A DNA stretch of 32,316 bases from UBA724 sp049596815 (GTDB taxonomy: Bacteria; Bacteroidota; Bacteroidia; Flavobacteriales; Flavobacteriaceae), in the NCBI GenBank assembly GCA_049596815.1, contig JBMYLY010000010.1:1-32316 (forward strand), in the 5' to 3' direction. Positions within the stretch are counted from its first letter, which is position 1; every line of letters starts with the position of its first letter. The notes under the pieces were generated by a model, which searched no databases, had not been told where the DNA came from, and saw only the letters and a list, made by a program, of their open reading frames with translations. Positions 1 to 7,075 of this stretch are shown piece by piece. A program made the translations under genes and the position numbers.

Positions 1-1
1 T

Positions 2-262
2 ATCCTTCAAGGTATCACTCGTGCGTCTCTTCAGACCAAGTCGTTTATCTCTGCGGCCTCGTTCCAAGAAACGACCAAAGTTCTCAATGAAGCTGCCGTT
101 AGTGGTAAGATTGACACCTTAGAAGGACTCAAAGAAAACGTGATTGTAGGACATAAGATTCCAGCAGGAACTGGTAACCGTGACTACAGCGACATCATCG
201 TAGGTTATACGGATGAGTACGAAGAGCTATTGGCCAAAAAGGAATTTAATCTGAACGCATAA
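2..262 (+). CDS. rpoC: DNA-directed RNA polymerase subunit beta', C-terminal fragment
   Basis: The window opens inside the last 86 codons of rpoC; the 5' part lies outside. The visible protein contains the conserved C-terminal run with SFISAASFQETTKVL, then GLKENVIVGHKIPAGTG, which is diagnostic of the beta' C-terminal region that contacts the omega subunit and closes the clamp side of RNA polymerase. The tail after this run is short (RDYSDIIVGYTDEYEELLAKKEFNLNA). The stop codon TAA shares its last base with the ATG of the next gene (TAATG), so the DUF3467 gene is almost certainly co-transcribed and probably translationally coupled. The fragment is intact over its visible length, with no frameshift. 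Confidence 0.97.
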   Translation: MLQGITRASLQTKSFISAASFQETTKVLNEAAVSGKIDTLEGLKENVIVGHKIPAGTGNRDYSDIIVGYTDEYEELLAKKEFNLNA

Positions 263-576
263 TGAGTGATTCTAAAGCCAAAAAAGAGGGCAGCATCAAC
301 ATTGAGTTGGATCCGGACACCGCGCAAGGCACCTATTCCAACTTAGCGATCATCAACCACTCGGTCTCCGAGTTTGTGGTCGACTTTATCAATGTGATGC
401 CCGGCGCTCCCAAGGCCAAAGTGCGCTCGCGGATCATACTTACCCCTCAGCATGCAAAACGCTTCCTAAAAGCCTTGGGCGACAACGTCCAACGTTTTGA
501 AGCCGCACATGGGGAGATTAAAGAATATGACCCACCGTCCATTCCGCTTAACTTCGGGCCTCCCGGAGAAGCCTAA
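262..576 (+). CDS. DUF3467 family small protein
   Basis: This 104-residue acidic protein starts at the ATG that overlaps the rpoC stop codon by one base. It has no signal peptide or membrane segment. The core reads as a short beta-rich domain: INIELDPDTAQGTYSNLAII, then SEFVVDFINVMPG, then a basic stretch ending in RSRIILTPQHAKRFLKALGDN. This pattern (NL.II..S..EFV.DF, then RI..TP.HAK) is what I know as DUF3467, a family of unknown function that commonly sits directly behind rpoC in Bacteroidota. The one-base overlap suggests a constant ratio to RNA polymerase. A role linked to transcription would be a guess from position only. The gene ends seven bases before a strong terminator hairpin. Confidence 0.88.
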   Translation: MSDSKAKKEGSINIELDPDTAQGTYSNLAIINHSVSEFVVDFINVMPGAPKAKVRSRIILTPQHAKRFLKALGDNVQRFEAAHGEIKEYDPPSIPLNFGPPGEA

Positions 577-582
577 CAAAAC

Positions 583-609
583 AAAACCCTCCAAATGGAG
601 GGTTTTTTT
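583..609. terminator. Intrinsic terminator after rpoC-DUF3467 (probably bidirectional)
   Basis: A perfect 10-bp stem (583-592 with 597-606), an AAAT loop and a run of seven T on the plus strand. The opposite strand also ends in a T-rich run, so the same hairpin can serve prfC, which arrives from the other side. Confidence 0.9.
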
Positions 610-655
610 ATGAATTGAACTTGGTGTTAGGGGTTTAGACTCCGGCTTTTTCTTT

Positions 656-2242
656 TTAAAACTCCGAAGTAGCGTGGAATTGTAGGGCTTTGTATTTGTC
701 TTGGGTCATCTGTAGGGAAAAGGCAGAGTCTGCCAAAAAGACCAATTGCCCCTGTTTGTCTTTGGCCAAAAACTTGGCCTTTACGCGGCAGAATTCTTTA
801 AAATCAGGGTGTTGGGGGTTGGGGGTCTCTACCCAGCAGGCTTTGTGTACGTTGAGGTTTTCGTAGCCACACTTGGCGCCGTATTCGTGCTCCAATCGGT
901 ATTGGATGACCTCAAACTGCAGCGCACCCACCGTGCCGATGACTTTACGTCCGTTGAGTTCGAGGGTAAAAAGTTGTGCCACCCCTTCATCCATCAGTTG
1001 GTCAATCCCTTTAGCCAGTTGTTTGGCTTTCATAGGATCGGCATTGTTGATATAGCGAAAGTGCTCGGGGGAGAAACTGGGAATCCCCGTAAAGTGCAGT
1101 TCTTCTCCAGATGTTAGGGTGTCGCCAATCTTAAAATTGCCCGTATCGTGAAGGCCCACAATATCCCCTGGATAAGAGACCGAGACAATCTCTTTTTTGT
1201 CTGCAAAAAATGCATTCGGGCTGCTAAACTTTAGCTTTTTACCATGGCGCACGTGTAGGTAGGGGGTATTGCGCTCAAAGGTTCCCGACACCACCTTGAT
1301 AAACGCCAATCGGTCGCGGTGCTTGGGGTCCATATTGGCATGGATTTTAAACACAAATCCGCTAAAGCTGTCTTCGTTGGGTGCTACCAAACGTTTGGCA
1401 CTGTTTTTCGGTCTTGGGGGCGGGGCAATCTCCACAAAGCAGTCTAGCAACTCTTGCACCCCAAAATTGTTCAGCGCAGAACCAAAAAACACCGGCTGTT
1501 GCTGGCCTGCCAAATAGGCTTCGCTGTCAAAAGCCGGATAGACCTCTGTCACGAGTTCGATTTCCTCTCGCAAGGTCTGTGCGGCTTTGCCGCCAATATG
1601 GGTGCTAAGGGTCGGGTCGTTGATATCATCAAAATCGATGGCTTCGGCAATGCGAGTTTTGTTGGCCTCGTCAAATAGGCGCAGCCGTTTGTGCCACAGG
1701 TTGTAGATGCCCTGAAAGTCATAGCCCATCCCGATGGGAAAACTCAAAGGCACTACCGTAAAGCCAAGTTTTTGTTCCACTTCGTCGAGCAGGTCAAAGG
1801 CGTCTTTTCCCTCGCGGTCGAGTTTGTTGATAAACACAATGATAGGAATGTTGCGCATGCGGCATACTTCCACCAGTTTTTCGGTCTGTTCTTCCACCCC
1901 TTTGGCCACGTCGATGACCACAATCACACTGTCCACAGCGGTGAGGGTACGGAAGGTGTCTTCGGCAAAATCTTTGTGTCCTGGGGTGTCAAGAATATTG
2001 ATCTTTTTATCACGGTAGTGAAAAGCCAGTACAGAGGTGGCTACCGAAATTCCACGTTGACGCTCGATTTCCATAAAATCGCTGGTCGCAGATTTTTGAA
2101 TCTTGTTGGACTTTACGGCACCTGCCTCTTGGATGGCCCCACCAAAAAGCAACAGCTTTTCGGTCAGGGTGGTTTTTCCGGCATCAGGGTGAGAGATGAT
2201 ACCAAAGGTACGGCGTCGGGCGATTTCAGATGTAAAACTCAT
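656..2242 (-). CDS. prfC: Peptide chain release factor 3 (RF3)
   Basis: This 528-residue translational GTPase removes RF1/RF2 from the ribosome after peptide release. The GTPase domain is complete: P-loop SHPDAGKTTLTEKL near residues 17-30, switch region around RQRGISVATS, DTPGHKDF (G3) and NKLD (G4). Domains II and III follow, with FSGFVFKIHANMDPKHRDR and a C-terminal VGALQFEVIQYRLEHEYG, which is typical of RF3 rather than EF-G or LepA. The length matches the family. The start ATG lies seven bases after a TATTTTTG box. The gene diverges from idi across about 70 bp. RF3 is patchily distributed in bacteria, but this copy shows no sign of decay. Confidence 0.97.
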   Translation of the reverse strand: MSFTSEIARRRTFGIISHPDAGKTTLTEKLLLFGGAIQEAGAVKSNKIQKSATSDFMEIERQRGISVATSVLAFHYRDKKINILDTPGHKDFAEDTFRTLTAVDSVIVVIDVAKGVEEQTEKLVEVCRMRNIPIIVFINKLDREGKDAFDLLDEVEQKLGFTVVPLSFPIGMGYDFQGIYNLWHKRLRLFDEANKTRIAEAIDFDDINDPTLSTHIGGKAAQTLREEIELVTEVYPAFDSEAYLAGQQQPVFFGSALNNFGVQELLDCFVEIAPPPRPKNSAKRLVAPNEDSFSGFVFKIHANMDPKHRDRLAFIKVVSGTFERNTPYLHVRHGKKLKFSSPNAFFADKKEIVSVSYPGDIVGLHDTGNFKIGDTLTSGEELHFTGIPSFSPEHFRYINNADPMKAKQLAKGIDQLMDEGVAQLFTLELNGRKVIGTVGALQFEVIQYRLEHEYGAKCGYENLNVHKACWVETPNPQHPDFKEFCRVKAKFLAKDKQGQLVFLADSAFSLQMTQDKYKALQFHATSEF

Positions 2243-2249
2243 GACGGCG

Positions 2250-2257
2250 CAAAAATA
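2250..2257 (-). promoter_or_regulatory. -7 promoter box TATTTTTG for prfC
   Basis: Exact match to the Bacteroidota -7 consensus TAnnTTTG, read on the minus strand, with seven bases between it and the prfC ATG. No clear -33 TTTG was found at the usual distance. Confidence 0.55.
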
Positions 2258-2292
2258 TCTGCTTTTTTGGGATTATACCCCGTCTGAGCCGC

Positions 2293-2308
2293 AATATTTG
2301 TATTTTTG
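2293..2308 (+). promoter_or_regulatory. Promoter region of the idi operon
   Basis: Two overlapping candidates are seen. AATATTTG at 2293-2300 has one mismatch and a TTTG at 2266-2269, a 23-bp spacing that fits the flavobacterial -33/-7 layout. TATTTTTG at 2301-2308 is an exact match only four bases from the start codon. Which one is used cannot be decided by eye. Confidence 0.5.
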
Positions 2309-2312
2309 AAGT

Positions 2313-2849
2313 ATGAGTAAGCAGGCAGAAGAACAAGTGGTGTTGGTCGATGCGCAAGACAACCCCATTGGGCTGATGGGCAAATTGGAGGCGCACCAAA
2401 AAGCCGTACTCCACCGTGCGTTCTCTGTGTTTGTGCTCAATGACCAAAACGAACTGATGCTCCAACAGCGCGCCCTACACAAGTATCATTCACCTGGATT
2501 GTGGACCAATACTTGCTGTAGCCACCAACGCAGTGGAGAGTCCAATATTCAGGCAGGCACACGTAGGCTGCAAGAAGAAATGGGTTTTACAACCGAACTG
2601 ACCGAACTGACGTCCTTCATCTATAAAGCTCCCTTTGACAACGGACTCACCGAACACGAACTCGATCACATCATGATGGGGCGCTACAACAGCAGTCCGA
2701 ACATCAACCCCGATGAGGTAGCCGACTGGAAATGGATGCCCATAGAGGAAGTAAAAAAAGATGTGGACACACATCCCGAACGCTATACTGTTTGGTTTGT
2801 GATTATATTTGAACGTTTTTATAAAGACCTTTTTTCCATATGCCAGTAA
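2313..2849 (+). CDS. idi: Isopentenyl-diphosphate delta-isomerase, type I
   Basis: This 178-residue Nudix-fold enzyme interconverts isopentenyl and dimethylallyl diphosphate, the building blocks of menaquinone, carotenoids and undecaprenyl carriers. The type I signature is visible: LHRAFSVFV near residue 33, the catalytic-cysteine segment WTNTCCSHQ (the cysteine two before the His, residue 69), the Nudix-like RRLQEEMGF at 84-92, and the acidic pair in TEHELDHI around 114-116. The proline usual after the catalytic CxH is Gln here, a minor change. The start follows the promoter box directly. The 3' end overlaps the next gene by ten bases, so idi heads an operon with the PTPS-like gene and manA. 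Confidence 0.95.
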   Translation: MSKQAEEQVVLVDAQDNPIGLMGKLEAHQKAVLHRAFSVFVLNDQNELMLQQRALHKYHSPGLWTNTCCSHQRSGESNIQAGTRRLQEEMGFTTELTELTSFIYKAPFDNGLTEHELDHIMMGRYNSSPNINPDEVADWKWMPIEEVKKDVDTHPERYTVWFVIIFERFYKDLFSICQ

Positions 2850-3247
2850 CTGTCAGCCGCAAGGCCCACTTCAATGCCGCCCACCGATTGTTTCGTTCCG
2901 ACTGGGACGATGCTTCCAATGAGGAGGTTTTTGGCAAGTGTGCCAATCCCTACTACCACGGACACAACTACGAGCTGATTGTACATGTGACCGGCGATAT
3001 CGACCCACAGACAGGCTATGTGATGGATATGAAAGTACTTAAAGACCTTATCAAGTCGGAAGTGGAGAACGCTTTTGACCATAAAAATCTCAATGAGCAA
3101 GTCCCCGAATTTAAAGACCTAATTCCCACTGCCGAAAACATAGCGGTAGTTATTTGGGACAAGTTGCGCCCCCATATCGATTTAAAAAAACAATTGGCGG
3201 TGACCCTATACGAAACCCCGCGCAACTACGTACACTATCAAGGCTAA
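2840..3247 (+). CDS. 6-pyruvoyl-tetrahydropterin synthase / QueD family protein
   Basis: This 135-residue T-fold enzyme acts on 7,8-dihydroneopterin triphosphate. The zinc ligands are H15 (HFNAAHRL) and H40/H42 (YYHGHNYEL), the catalytic cysteine is C34 in FGKCANP, and the general-acid/base segment is FDHKNLN. The C-terminal YETPRN supplies the pterin-binding Glu. The spacing FGKC-N-P-HGHNY and the later GDIDPQTGYVMD and DHKNL segments look like animal PTPS, which makes 6-pyruvoyl-tetrahydropterin, at least as much as QueD of queuosine synthesis. I therefore leave the symbol empty. No queC, queE or queF gene is nearby. The start overlaps idi by ten bases, and manA begins three bases after the stop. 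Confidence 0.88.
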   Translation: MPVTVSRKAHFNAAHRLFRSDWDDASNEEVFGKCANPYYHGHNYELIVHVTGDIDPQTGYVMDMKVLKDLIKSEVENAFDHKNLNEQVPEFKDLIPTAENIAVVIWDKLRPHIDLKKQLAVTLYETPRNYVHYQG

Positions 3248-3250
3248 CGG

Positions 3251-4222
3251 ATGAAGCTAACCCCTTTGTTTTTTACCCCCATTCCCAAAGAACGCTTGTG
3301 GGGTGGGCAAAAACTTGAAACGCTATTAGACAAATCCTTTGAAGGAGATGCCATAGGTGAGAGTTGGGAACTCTCTACTGTTCCCGGCGATGTGTCTGTT
3401 GTGGCCGAAGGGCCATGGGCAGGGCAGGCGTTGGATGCCTTGATTGTCAATCACAGAGCCACGCTTGTTGGGCAAAAGGTGTACGACCGTTTTGGAGACG
3501 AATTTCCGGTATTGATCAAGTTTATCGATGCCCAAAAAGACCTCTCGATTCAGTTGCACCCACACGACCATTTGGCCAAAGAACGCCACCAGTCTTTTGG
3601 TAAAAATGAGATGTGGTACATCATGCAGGCCGATGCTGAGGCTCAACTCATTGTGGGTTTTTCCCGCGATGTTAAAAAAGCGGAATACCAAGCACATTTG
3701 GCTTCTGACAGTTTGGAAGACATCCTGCAATACGAGCCTGTACAGTCGGGAGATACGTTTTATATACGCACCGGCACCGTGCATGCGATCGGGGCGGGCA
3801 TATTGCTGGCTGAAATCCAACAGACTTCCGACGTGACCTACCGCATCTATGACTGGAACCGAAAAGACAAAAACGGAAACACCCGCGAACTGCATACCGA
3901 TTTGGCACTCGATGCCATTGATTACACCCGACGAAATGACCACAAAGCGGTTTATGACCAACAAGCCAACCAAGCCAATCCCATGGTGGATTCGCCCTAT
4001 TTTACCACCGAATTTTTGCCAGTGCGGGGTCATATGGCAGTCGATGCTTTGGACAAAGACTCTTTTGTTATCTTGATGGGCGTGCGTGGCGTGGTGGATT
4101 TAAATGTTGAAGGAACAAGTTATACACTGTCTATGGGGCAAACGGTGCTGATTCCGGCAACATTGGCTATCTTTGAGCTAACAGCCGCCGACGCCGATGT
4201 GTTGATGGTGTATATAAAGTAA
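3251..4222 (+). CDS. manA: Mannose-6-phosphate isomerase, class I
   Basis: This 323-residue zinc-dependent cupin enzyme interconverts mannose-6-phosphate and fructose-6-phosphate and feeds GDP-sugar and glycan synthesis. Visible landmarks are PKERLWGGQ at the N-terminus, the metal site IQLHPHDHLAK near residue 100, GKNEMWYIM just after it (metal-ligand Glu), and the active-site block FYIRTGTVHAIGAGILLAEIQQ followed by SDVTYRIYDWNR. The length fits the short Bacillus-type ManA rather than the roughly 390-residue E. coli type. It lies three bases after the PTPS-like gene and five bases before the 88-residue protein, so these genes form one transcription unit. Confidence 0.95.
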   Translation: MKLTPLFFTPIPKERLWGGQKLETLLDKSFEGDAIGESWELSTVPGDVSVVAEGPWAGQALDALIVNHRATLVGQKVYDRFGDEFPVLIKFIDAQKDLSIQLHPHDHLAKERHQSFGKNEMWYIMQADAEAQLIVGFSRDVKKAEYQAHLASDSLEDILQYEPVQSGDTFYIRTGTVHAIGAGILLAEIQQTSDVTYRIYDWNRKDKNGNTRELHTDLALDAIDYTRRNDHKAVYDQQANQANPMVDSPYFTTEFLPVRGHMAVDALDKDSFVILMGVRGVVDLNVEGTSYTLSMGQTVLIPATLAIFELTAADADVLMVYIK

Positions 4223-4227
4223 AGATT

Positions 4228-4494
4228 ATGGCAAGCATACGCGACCTAAAAAAAGACCTAAACTATGTGTTGGGCGAAGTGATTCAACAAGCTTTGGACT
4301 GGGAGAAGGCACAGCCTGATGCCGACCACAATGCCAGCCAAAAAATCATTGATGACGCAGTGGATTTGTTTGACGCATTGACCGCCAGAATCTATCAAAA
4401 CAAAGGGCAAAACCCCCAAGCGCACTACAAACAAATCGCCAACGACCTGCTAGAAAAAGGCAATGTGTTGTTGGAGCGGGTTACTGCGCTTTAA
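4228..4494 (+). CDS. Conserved small helical protein of unknown function
   Basis: An 88-residue soluble protein that starts MASIRDLKKDLNYVLGEVI. It is predicted all-helical, with heptad-like leucines, no cysteine, no signal peptide and no recognisable catalytic motif. Proteins with this beginning occur in other Flavobacteria from what I remember, always as hypothetical. The gene is five bases behind manA and is the last of the idi operon. Its 3' end overlaps, tail to tail, the last 14 bases of the DUF4369 lipoprotein gene on the opposite strand, leaving no room for an intergenic terminator. Codon use resembles its neighbours, so I treat it as real. No function can be assigned. Confidence 0.82.
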   Translation: MASIRDLKKDLNYVLGEVIQQALDWEKAQPDADHNASQKIIDDAVDLFDALTARIYQNKGQNPQAHYKQIANDLLEKGNVLLERVTAL

Positions 4495-5182
4495 TTTCCT
4501 CCACATACGCTGTAAGCAACGTCCCATATTTTGTCGAAGCGACTTCGGGAGTCATAGACTTGGCAATCGTATCGAGTAGGGCGGGTTGTATGTCGTTGAG
4601 TTCTGTCAGGGCCAAGTAAGGCGCCAGCACACTTTGACTGTTGTTGACTGCAAAATTAACGGTAAACAAGATTCTTCGTTTGGCCAAGCGTTCGGACTGT
4701 TGTTCCAAAAGCGATAAGCTGTCAGCATTGTTGCTTTGTTGGGCACGGAAATATTGGGCAATCAAATCGAGTTCTTCTTCGTTGAATCGCTTGGCGATCC
4801 GCAGATAAGAGTCGTGCAAATCGTGGGTATTGGAACCGGTAACCACCGCATCGGTAGCAAACCTTTCCAGACTGGTGTTGATTGTAACAGTGCCATAGTC
4901 GCCAAAAAACGGGATGCGGTTGTCTTCTGGATTGCCACCCTTTTTGTCGAGCACCAAATAAAACAACTCGGGGTGGTCTAGGTTGGCAGCCAAAGACACT
5001 GTTTCCTCTCGGCTTACTTGCACCGAATCGACAGCCATCAATACAGAGTCTTGGACTTTTTCAAGATAAAGGGTTCCCTTTTTGAGCGCTGCGACTGAGA
5101 CACTTACTGTCATATCGGGTTCTGGTGATGTACAAGCAGTCATCACTATCAGACTCAAAGCAACAAATGTCAATTTTTTCAT
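4481..5182 (-). CDS. DUF4369-like lipoprotein
   Basis: This 233-residue protein has a lipoprotein signal: KK, a hydrophobic run and the lipobox MTAC with the modified Cys at residue 17. The N-terminal part after the signal (SVAALKKGTLYLEKVQDSVLMAVDSVQV, then a segment ending LFYLVLDKKGG and a glycine-rich FFGDYGTVTI) matches the general layout of DUF4369, a domain usually attached to a C-terminal thioredoxin-like module. That module is missing here: the rest is helical, with no CxxC. It probably sits in the periplasm or on the inner face of the outer membrane. Function is unknown. A CATCTTTG box (one mismatch to TAnnTTTG) lies five bases before its ATG, although the AlkB-like gene ends only 19 bp upstream, so it may be read both alone and with that gene. 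Confidence 0.75.
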   Translation of the reverse strand: MKKLTFVALSLIVMTACTSPEPDMTVSVSVAALKKGTLYLEKVQDSVLMAVDSVQVSREETVSLAANLDHPELFYLVLDKKGGNPEDNRIPFFGDYGTVTINTSLERFATDAVVTGSNTHDLHDSYLRIAKRFNEEELDLIAQYFRAQQSNNADSLSLLEQQSERLAKRRILFTVNFAVNNSQSVLAPYLALTELNDIQPALLDTIAKSMTPEVASTKYGTLLTAYVEEIKAQ

Positions 5183-5201
5183 CTCTACAAAGATGCAGTT
5201 T

Positions 5202-5813
5202 TTAGGTCGAATCCAAAACTTTTCTAAAGGTCAAATTGATGCGTGGACCGACCTGTTTTTTGGTTTTTGGAATTTGGTGTAACCAGTGGTGCTGGGTGGT
5301 GCCTGACATGATTAGCAAACTGCCATTTTCTAGTAGTAATTGGTGTTTGAGGTTTTTGTCATGGCGGTGTTTGAGGTGAAACTTGCGCGGAGCACCCAAA
5401 CTCAAAGAGGCAATTACCGGATTTTGACCCAACTCTTTTTCGTTGTCTGCATGCCAACCGTTGCTGTCATTTCCGTCTCTGTACAAATTGAGTAGCACAA
5501 TGTTAAAATCAGCCGTATCTACTTGGGCAATGCGCTTCAACAAATCGACCATCTCTGGGATCATGGGCTTGGGATGCATTCGGATGTTGGAATAGCCATA
5601 GCTTTGACGGGTGGTGCCGTGTAGTGAGGTCAGTCGGGGTTGCATATAGGTCTTTCCAAACACTTTGATGGGGTCGTGTTGCCAAGGTACCTTTTGAAGA
5701 AACACCTCATAGAGATCTCGAGCCCATTCGGGTTCCAAAAAATGTGGGTACAGCCGTAAGTCCGCATCGGGCAGTTTGGGGGCTACACAATTGTATGGGT
5801 TGGTAACGCTCAT
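5202..5813 (-). CDS. AlkB-like 2-oxoglutarate/Fe(II) dioxygenase (ALKBH2/3 type)
   Basis: A 203-residue member of the AlkB superfamily, which reverses alkylation damage such as 1-methyladenine and 3-methylcytosine in nucleic acids by oxidative demethylation. Iron ligands are seen in WHADNE (H121, D123) and HHWLHQIPK (H179). The 2-oxoglutarate and substrate arginines are in PRINLTFR (R191, R197). PRLTSLHG and YGYSNIRMHP upstream, and IASLSLGAPRKFHLKHR in the middle, resemble eukaryotic ALKBH2/3 more than E. coli AlkB. All catalytic residues are present. The start ATG overlaps the stop of the K+ channel gene as ATGA, so the two are translationally coupled. No Ada or LexA-type operator was recognised. 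Confidence 0.93.
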   Translation of the reverse strand: MSVTNPYNCVAPKLPDADLRLYPHFLEPEWARDLYEVFLQKVPWQHDPIKVFGKTYMQPRLTSLHGTTRQSYGYSNIRMHPKPMIPEMVDLLKRIAQVDTADFNIVLLNLYRDGNDSNGWHADNEKELGQNPVIASLSLGAPRKFHLKHRHDKNLKHQLLLENGSLLIMSGTTQHHWLHQIPKTKKQVGPRINLTFRKVLDST

Positions 5814-6118
5814 TTCTTTTTGTAACGGTTGTCGGCATAGTGTCGGTAAACGGTGTTTACAAACCCTAAGATCAATCCCACACCCACCAAAATATAAACC
5901 ATTGTAAAAATCTTTCCCGGCACTGTCTGGGGCGACAAATCGCCATAGCCAATGGTGGTCAGGGTGATGATGCTAAAGTATATGCTATCGAGCCACGACC
6001 AGCCTTCAACATAGTGATACACTACGGTACCTATTGCCAGTACCGTATTGGTCGTAACCAAAAGCCCGCGGTATTCCTTGTCTTTTAAGAAAGAAGAAAT
6101 GGTTTTAAATAGTCCCAT
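5810..6118 (-). CDS. Small two-TM potassium channel
   Basis: This 102-residue membrane protein has the KcsA-like plan: a first TM helix around residues 18-37, a pore helix, the selectivity filter TTIGYGD at 54-60, and a second TM helix around 69-90 with a glycine hinge (VGVGLILG). There is no RCK or cyclic-nucleotide domain, so gating would rest on pore and short cytoplasmic ends only. I chose the ATG at 6118 (MGLFKTISSF) over one 45 bases upstream, because a TATCTTTA box at 6140-6133 lies in between and the longer start adds an unlikely N-terminus. The stop overlaps the AlkB-like gene start. Small channels of this kind are often annotated 'ion channel' or 'two pore domain K+ channel'. Confidence 0.88.
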   Translation of the reverse strand: MGLFKTISSFLKDKEYRGLLVTTNTVLAIGTVVYHYVEGWSWLDSIYFSIITLTTIGYGDLSPQTVPGKIFTMVYILVGVGLILGFVNTVYRHYADNRYKKK

Positions 6119-6195
6119 TACAACAATTTTCCTAAAGATAGGGCTATTGTAAAGCATTCCCAAACAAAGACGTTTTGTTGGCAGAAAGAGTTTCT

Positions 6196-6990
6196 CTATT
6201 GGATTTTAGCCAATATATGCGCCAGTTTTTGGGGTGCAGAAAAGTTGGGTGTATGGCTTGTGCCCAACACAAAAACCTTACGCACCTTTCCATTGTGCAT
6301 ACTGCGTTGCACTTCGATGGGAATGGCTTTGTCTTCGGTACATTCTATATAGTATTTGGGTGCCTTTCCAAACACTTCATCACTGACTTGGAGTTTGTAA
6401 CCCAAGGGTGCTGCGGGTTCGGGAACTATATGCGCGGCTGCTTGCTCAAACTGTGCCAACGGTACGTCGTGCGCAAAGGCTTGGTGTAGGGCCTCTTCTT
6501 TAACAAAGGCACGGGTTTGTTCTTCAGACAAATAAAAATTTTCTACAGCCTTGGACCCCTGTACCCCCTGAACAGCATCAAAGAAAGACACGCCAGCAGG
6601 CACCAAAAAGGCGGTCAGATAGACCAAACTGCTGATTTTTTCCGGCCTGAGTTCTGCCACGCGGCTAATGGTAATACCGTTAAAACTATGACCAACCAAA
6701 ATGACTGGCTCTTGTTGTTGATCCAAGATGTTGACCAGGGTACTCACATAGTCGTCCATAGTGATGTTTTCAGCAGGGGTGGGGTCGTCGCCATGACCGG
6801 GTAGGTCGGGTGTGATGACGGTGTGACCGAGGTGGGTAAGGGACAAGGCTACTTGTTCCCACTGCCAGGCGCCCAGCCAAGCAGAATGTACCAATACATA
6901 GGTTGTTTTCATGGGGATTTCAGATTTTGGGGTTAATAAACTAGAGGAGGAAAAGAGAATGGCCAATAGTAGTAGAGGAATTTTTTTCAC
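6196..6990 (-). CDS. Alpha/beta hydrolase, probably exported
   Basis: A 264-residue alpha/beta-hydrolase-fold protein of the esterase / hydroxynitrile-lyase-like type (YVLVHSAWLGAWQW near the N-terminus). The nucleophile elbow is VGHSFNG (S102 with this start), the acid is likely in TEDKAIP, and the histidine is in GTSHTPNFS. I chose the GTG start: it gives a clean signal peptide (KKIPLLLLAILFSSSS) and lies downstream of a TACATTTG promoter box at 7019-7012. An upstream ATG at 7038 sits inside the htpG terminator stem and is rejected. An internal ATG at 6912 would give a shorter cytosolic form starting at MKTTYVLVHS and remains possible. Substrate unknown. It forms a single-gene unit behind htpG. 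Confidence 0.85.
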   Translation of the reverse strand: MKKIPLLLLAILFSSSSLLTPKSEIPMKTTYVLVHSAWLGAWQWEQVALSLTHLGHTVITPDLPGHGDDPTPAENITMDDYVSTLVNILDQQQEPVILVGHSFNGITISRVAELRPEKISSLVYLTAFLVPAGVSFFDAVQGVQGSKAVENFYLSEEQTRAFVKEEALHQAFAHDVPLAQFEQAAAHIVPEPAAPLGYKLQVSDEVFGKAPKYYIECTEDKAIPIEVQRSMHNGKVRKVFVLGTSHTPNFSAPQKLAHILAKIQ

Positions 6991-7011
6991 GTGATAAGAT
7001 TTAAGGTTCCT

Positions 7012-7019
7012 CAAATGTA
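7012..7019 (-). promoter_or_regulatory. -7 promoter box TACATTTG for the alpha/beta hydrolase
   Basis: Exact TAnnTTTG match on the minus strand, located between the htpG terminator and the GTG start (21-base spacer). It supports the downstream start for the hydrolase. Confidence 0.5.
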
Positions 7020-7027
7020 CAAAAAAT

Positions 7028-7059
7028 AAAAAAGCCATCCGTGTGAGGATGGCTTTTTT
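7028..7059. terminator. Intrinsic terminator of htpG
   Basis: A perfect 13-bp stem (7028-7040 with 7047-7059), six-base loop GTGTGA and T runs on both strands. It lies 17 bases after the htpG stop and works in the htpG direction; the sequence is symmetrical enough to act both ways. Confidence 0.92.
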
Positions 7060-7075
7060 AACAACTTATGTGAAG

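Noticed and set aside
1691..2287. 198-codon open frame on the plus strand, opposite prfC
   Set aside because: It lies entirely antisense to a clear, intact RF3 gene, has no family motif, and follows from the codon bias of prfC.
3326..4033. 235-codon open frame on the minus strand, opposite manA
   Set aside because: It is fully antisense to manA, shows no recognisable domain and has no promoter box at its start.
6991..7038. Upstream ATG start (7038) for the alpha/beta hydrolase
   Set aside because: This ATG lies inside the htpG terminator stem and upstream of the TACATTTG box; the GTG at 6990 gives a normal signal peptide.
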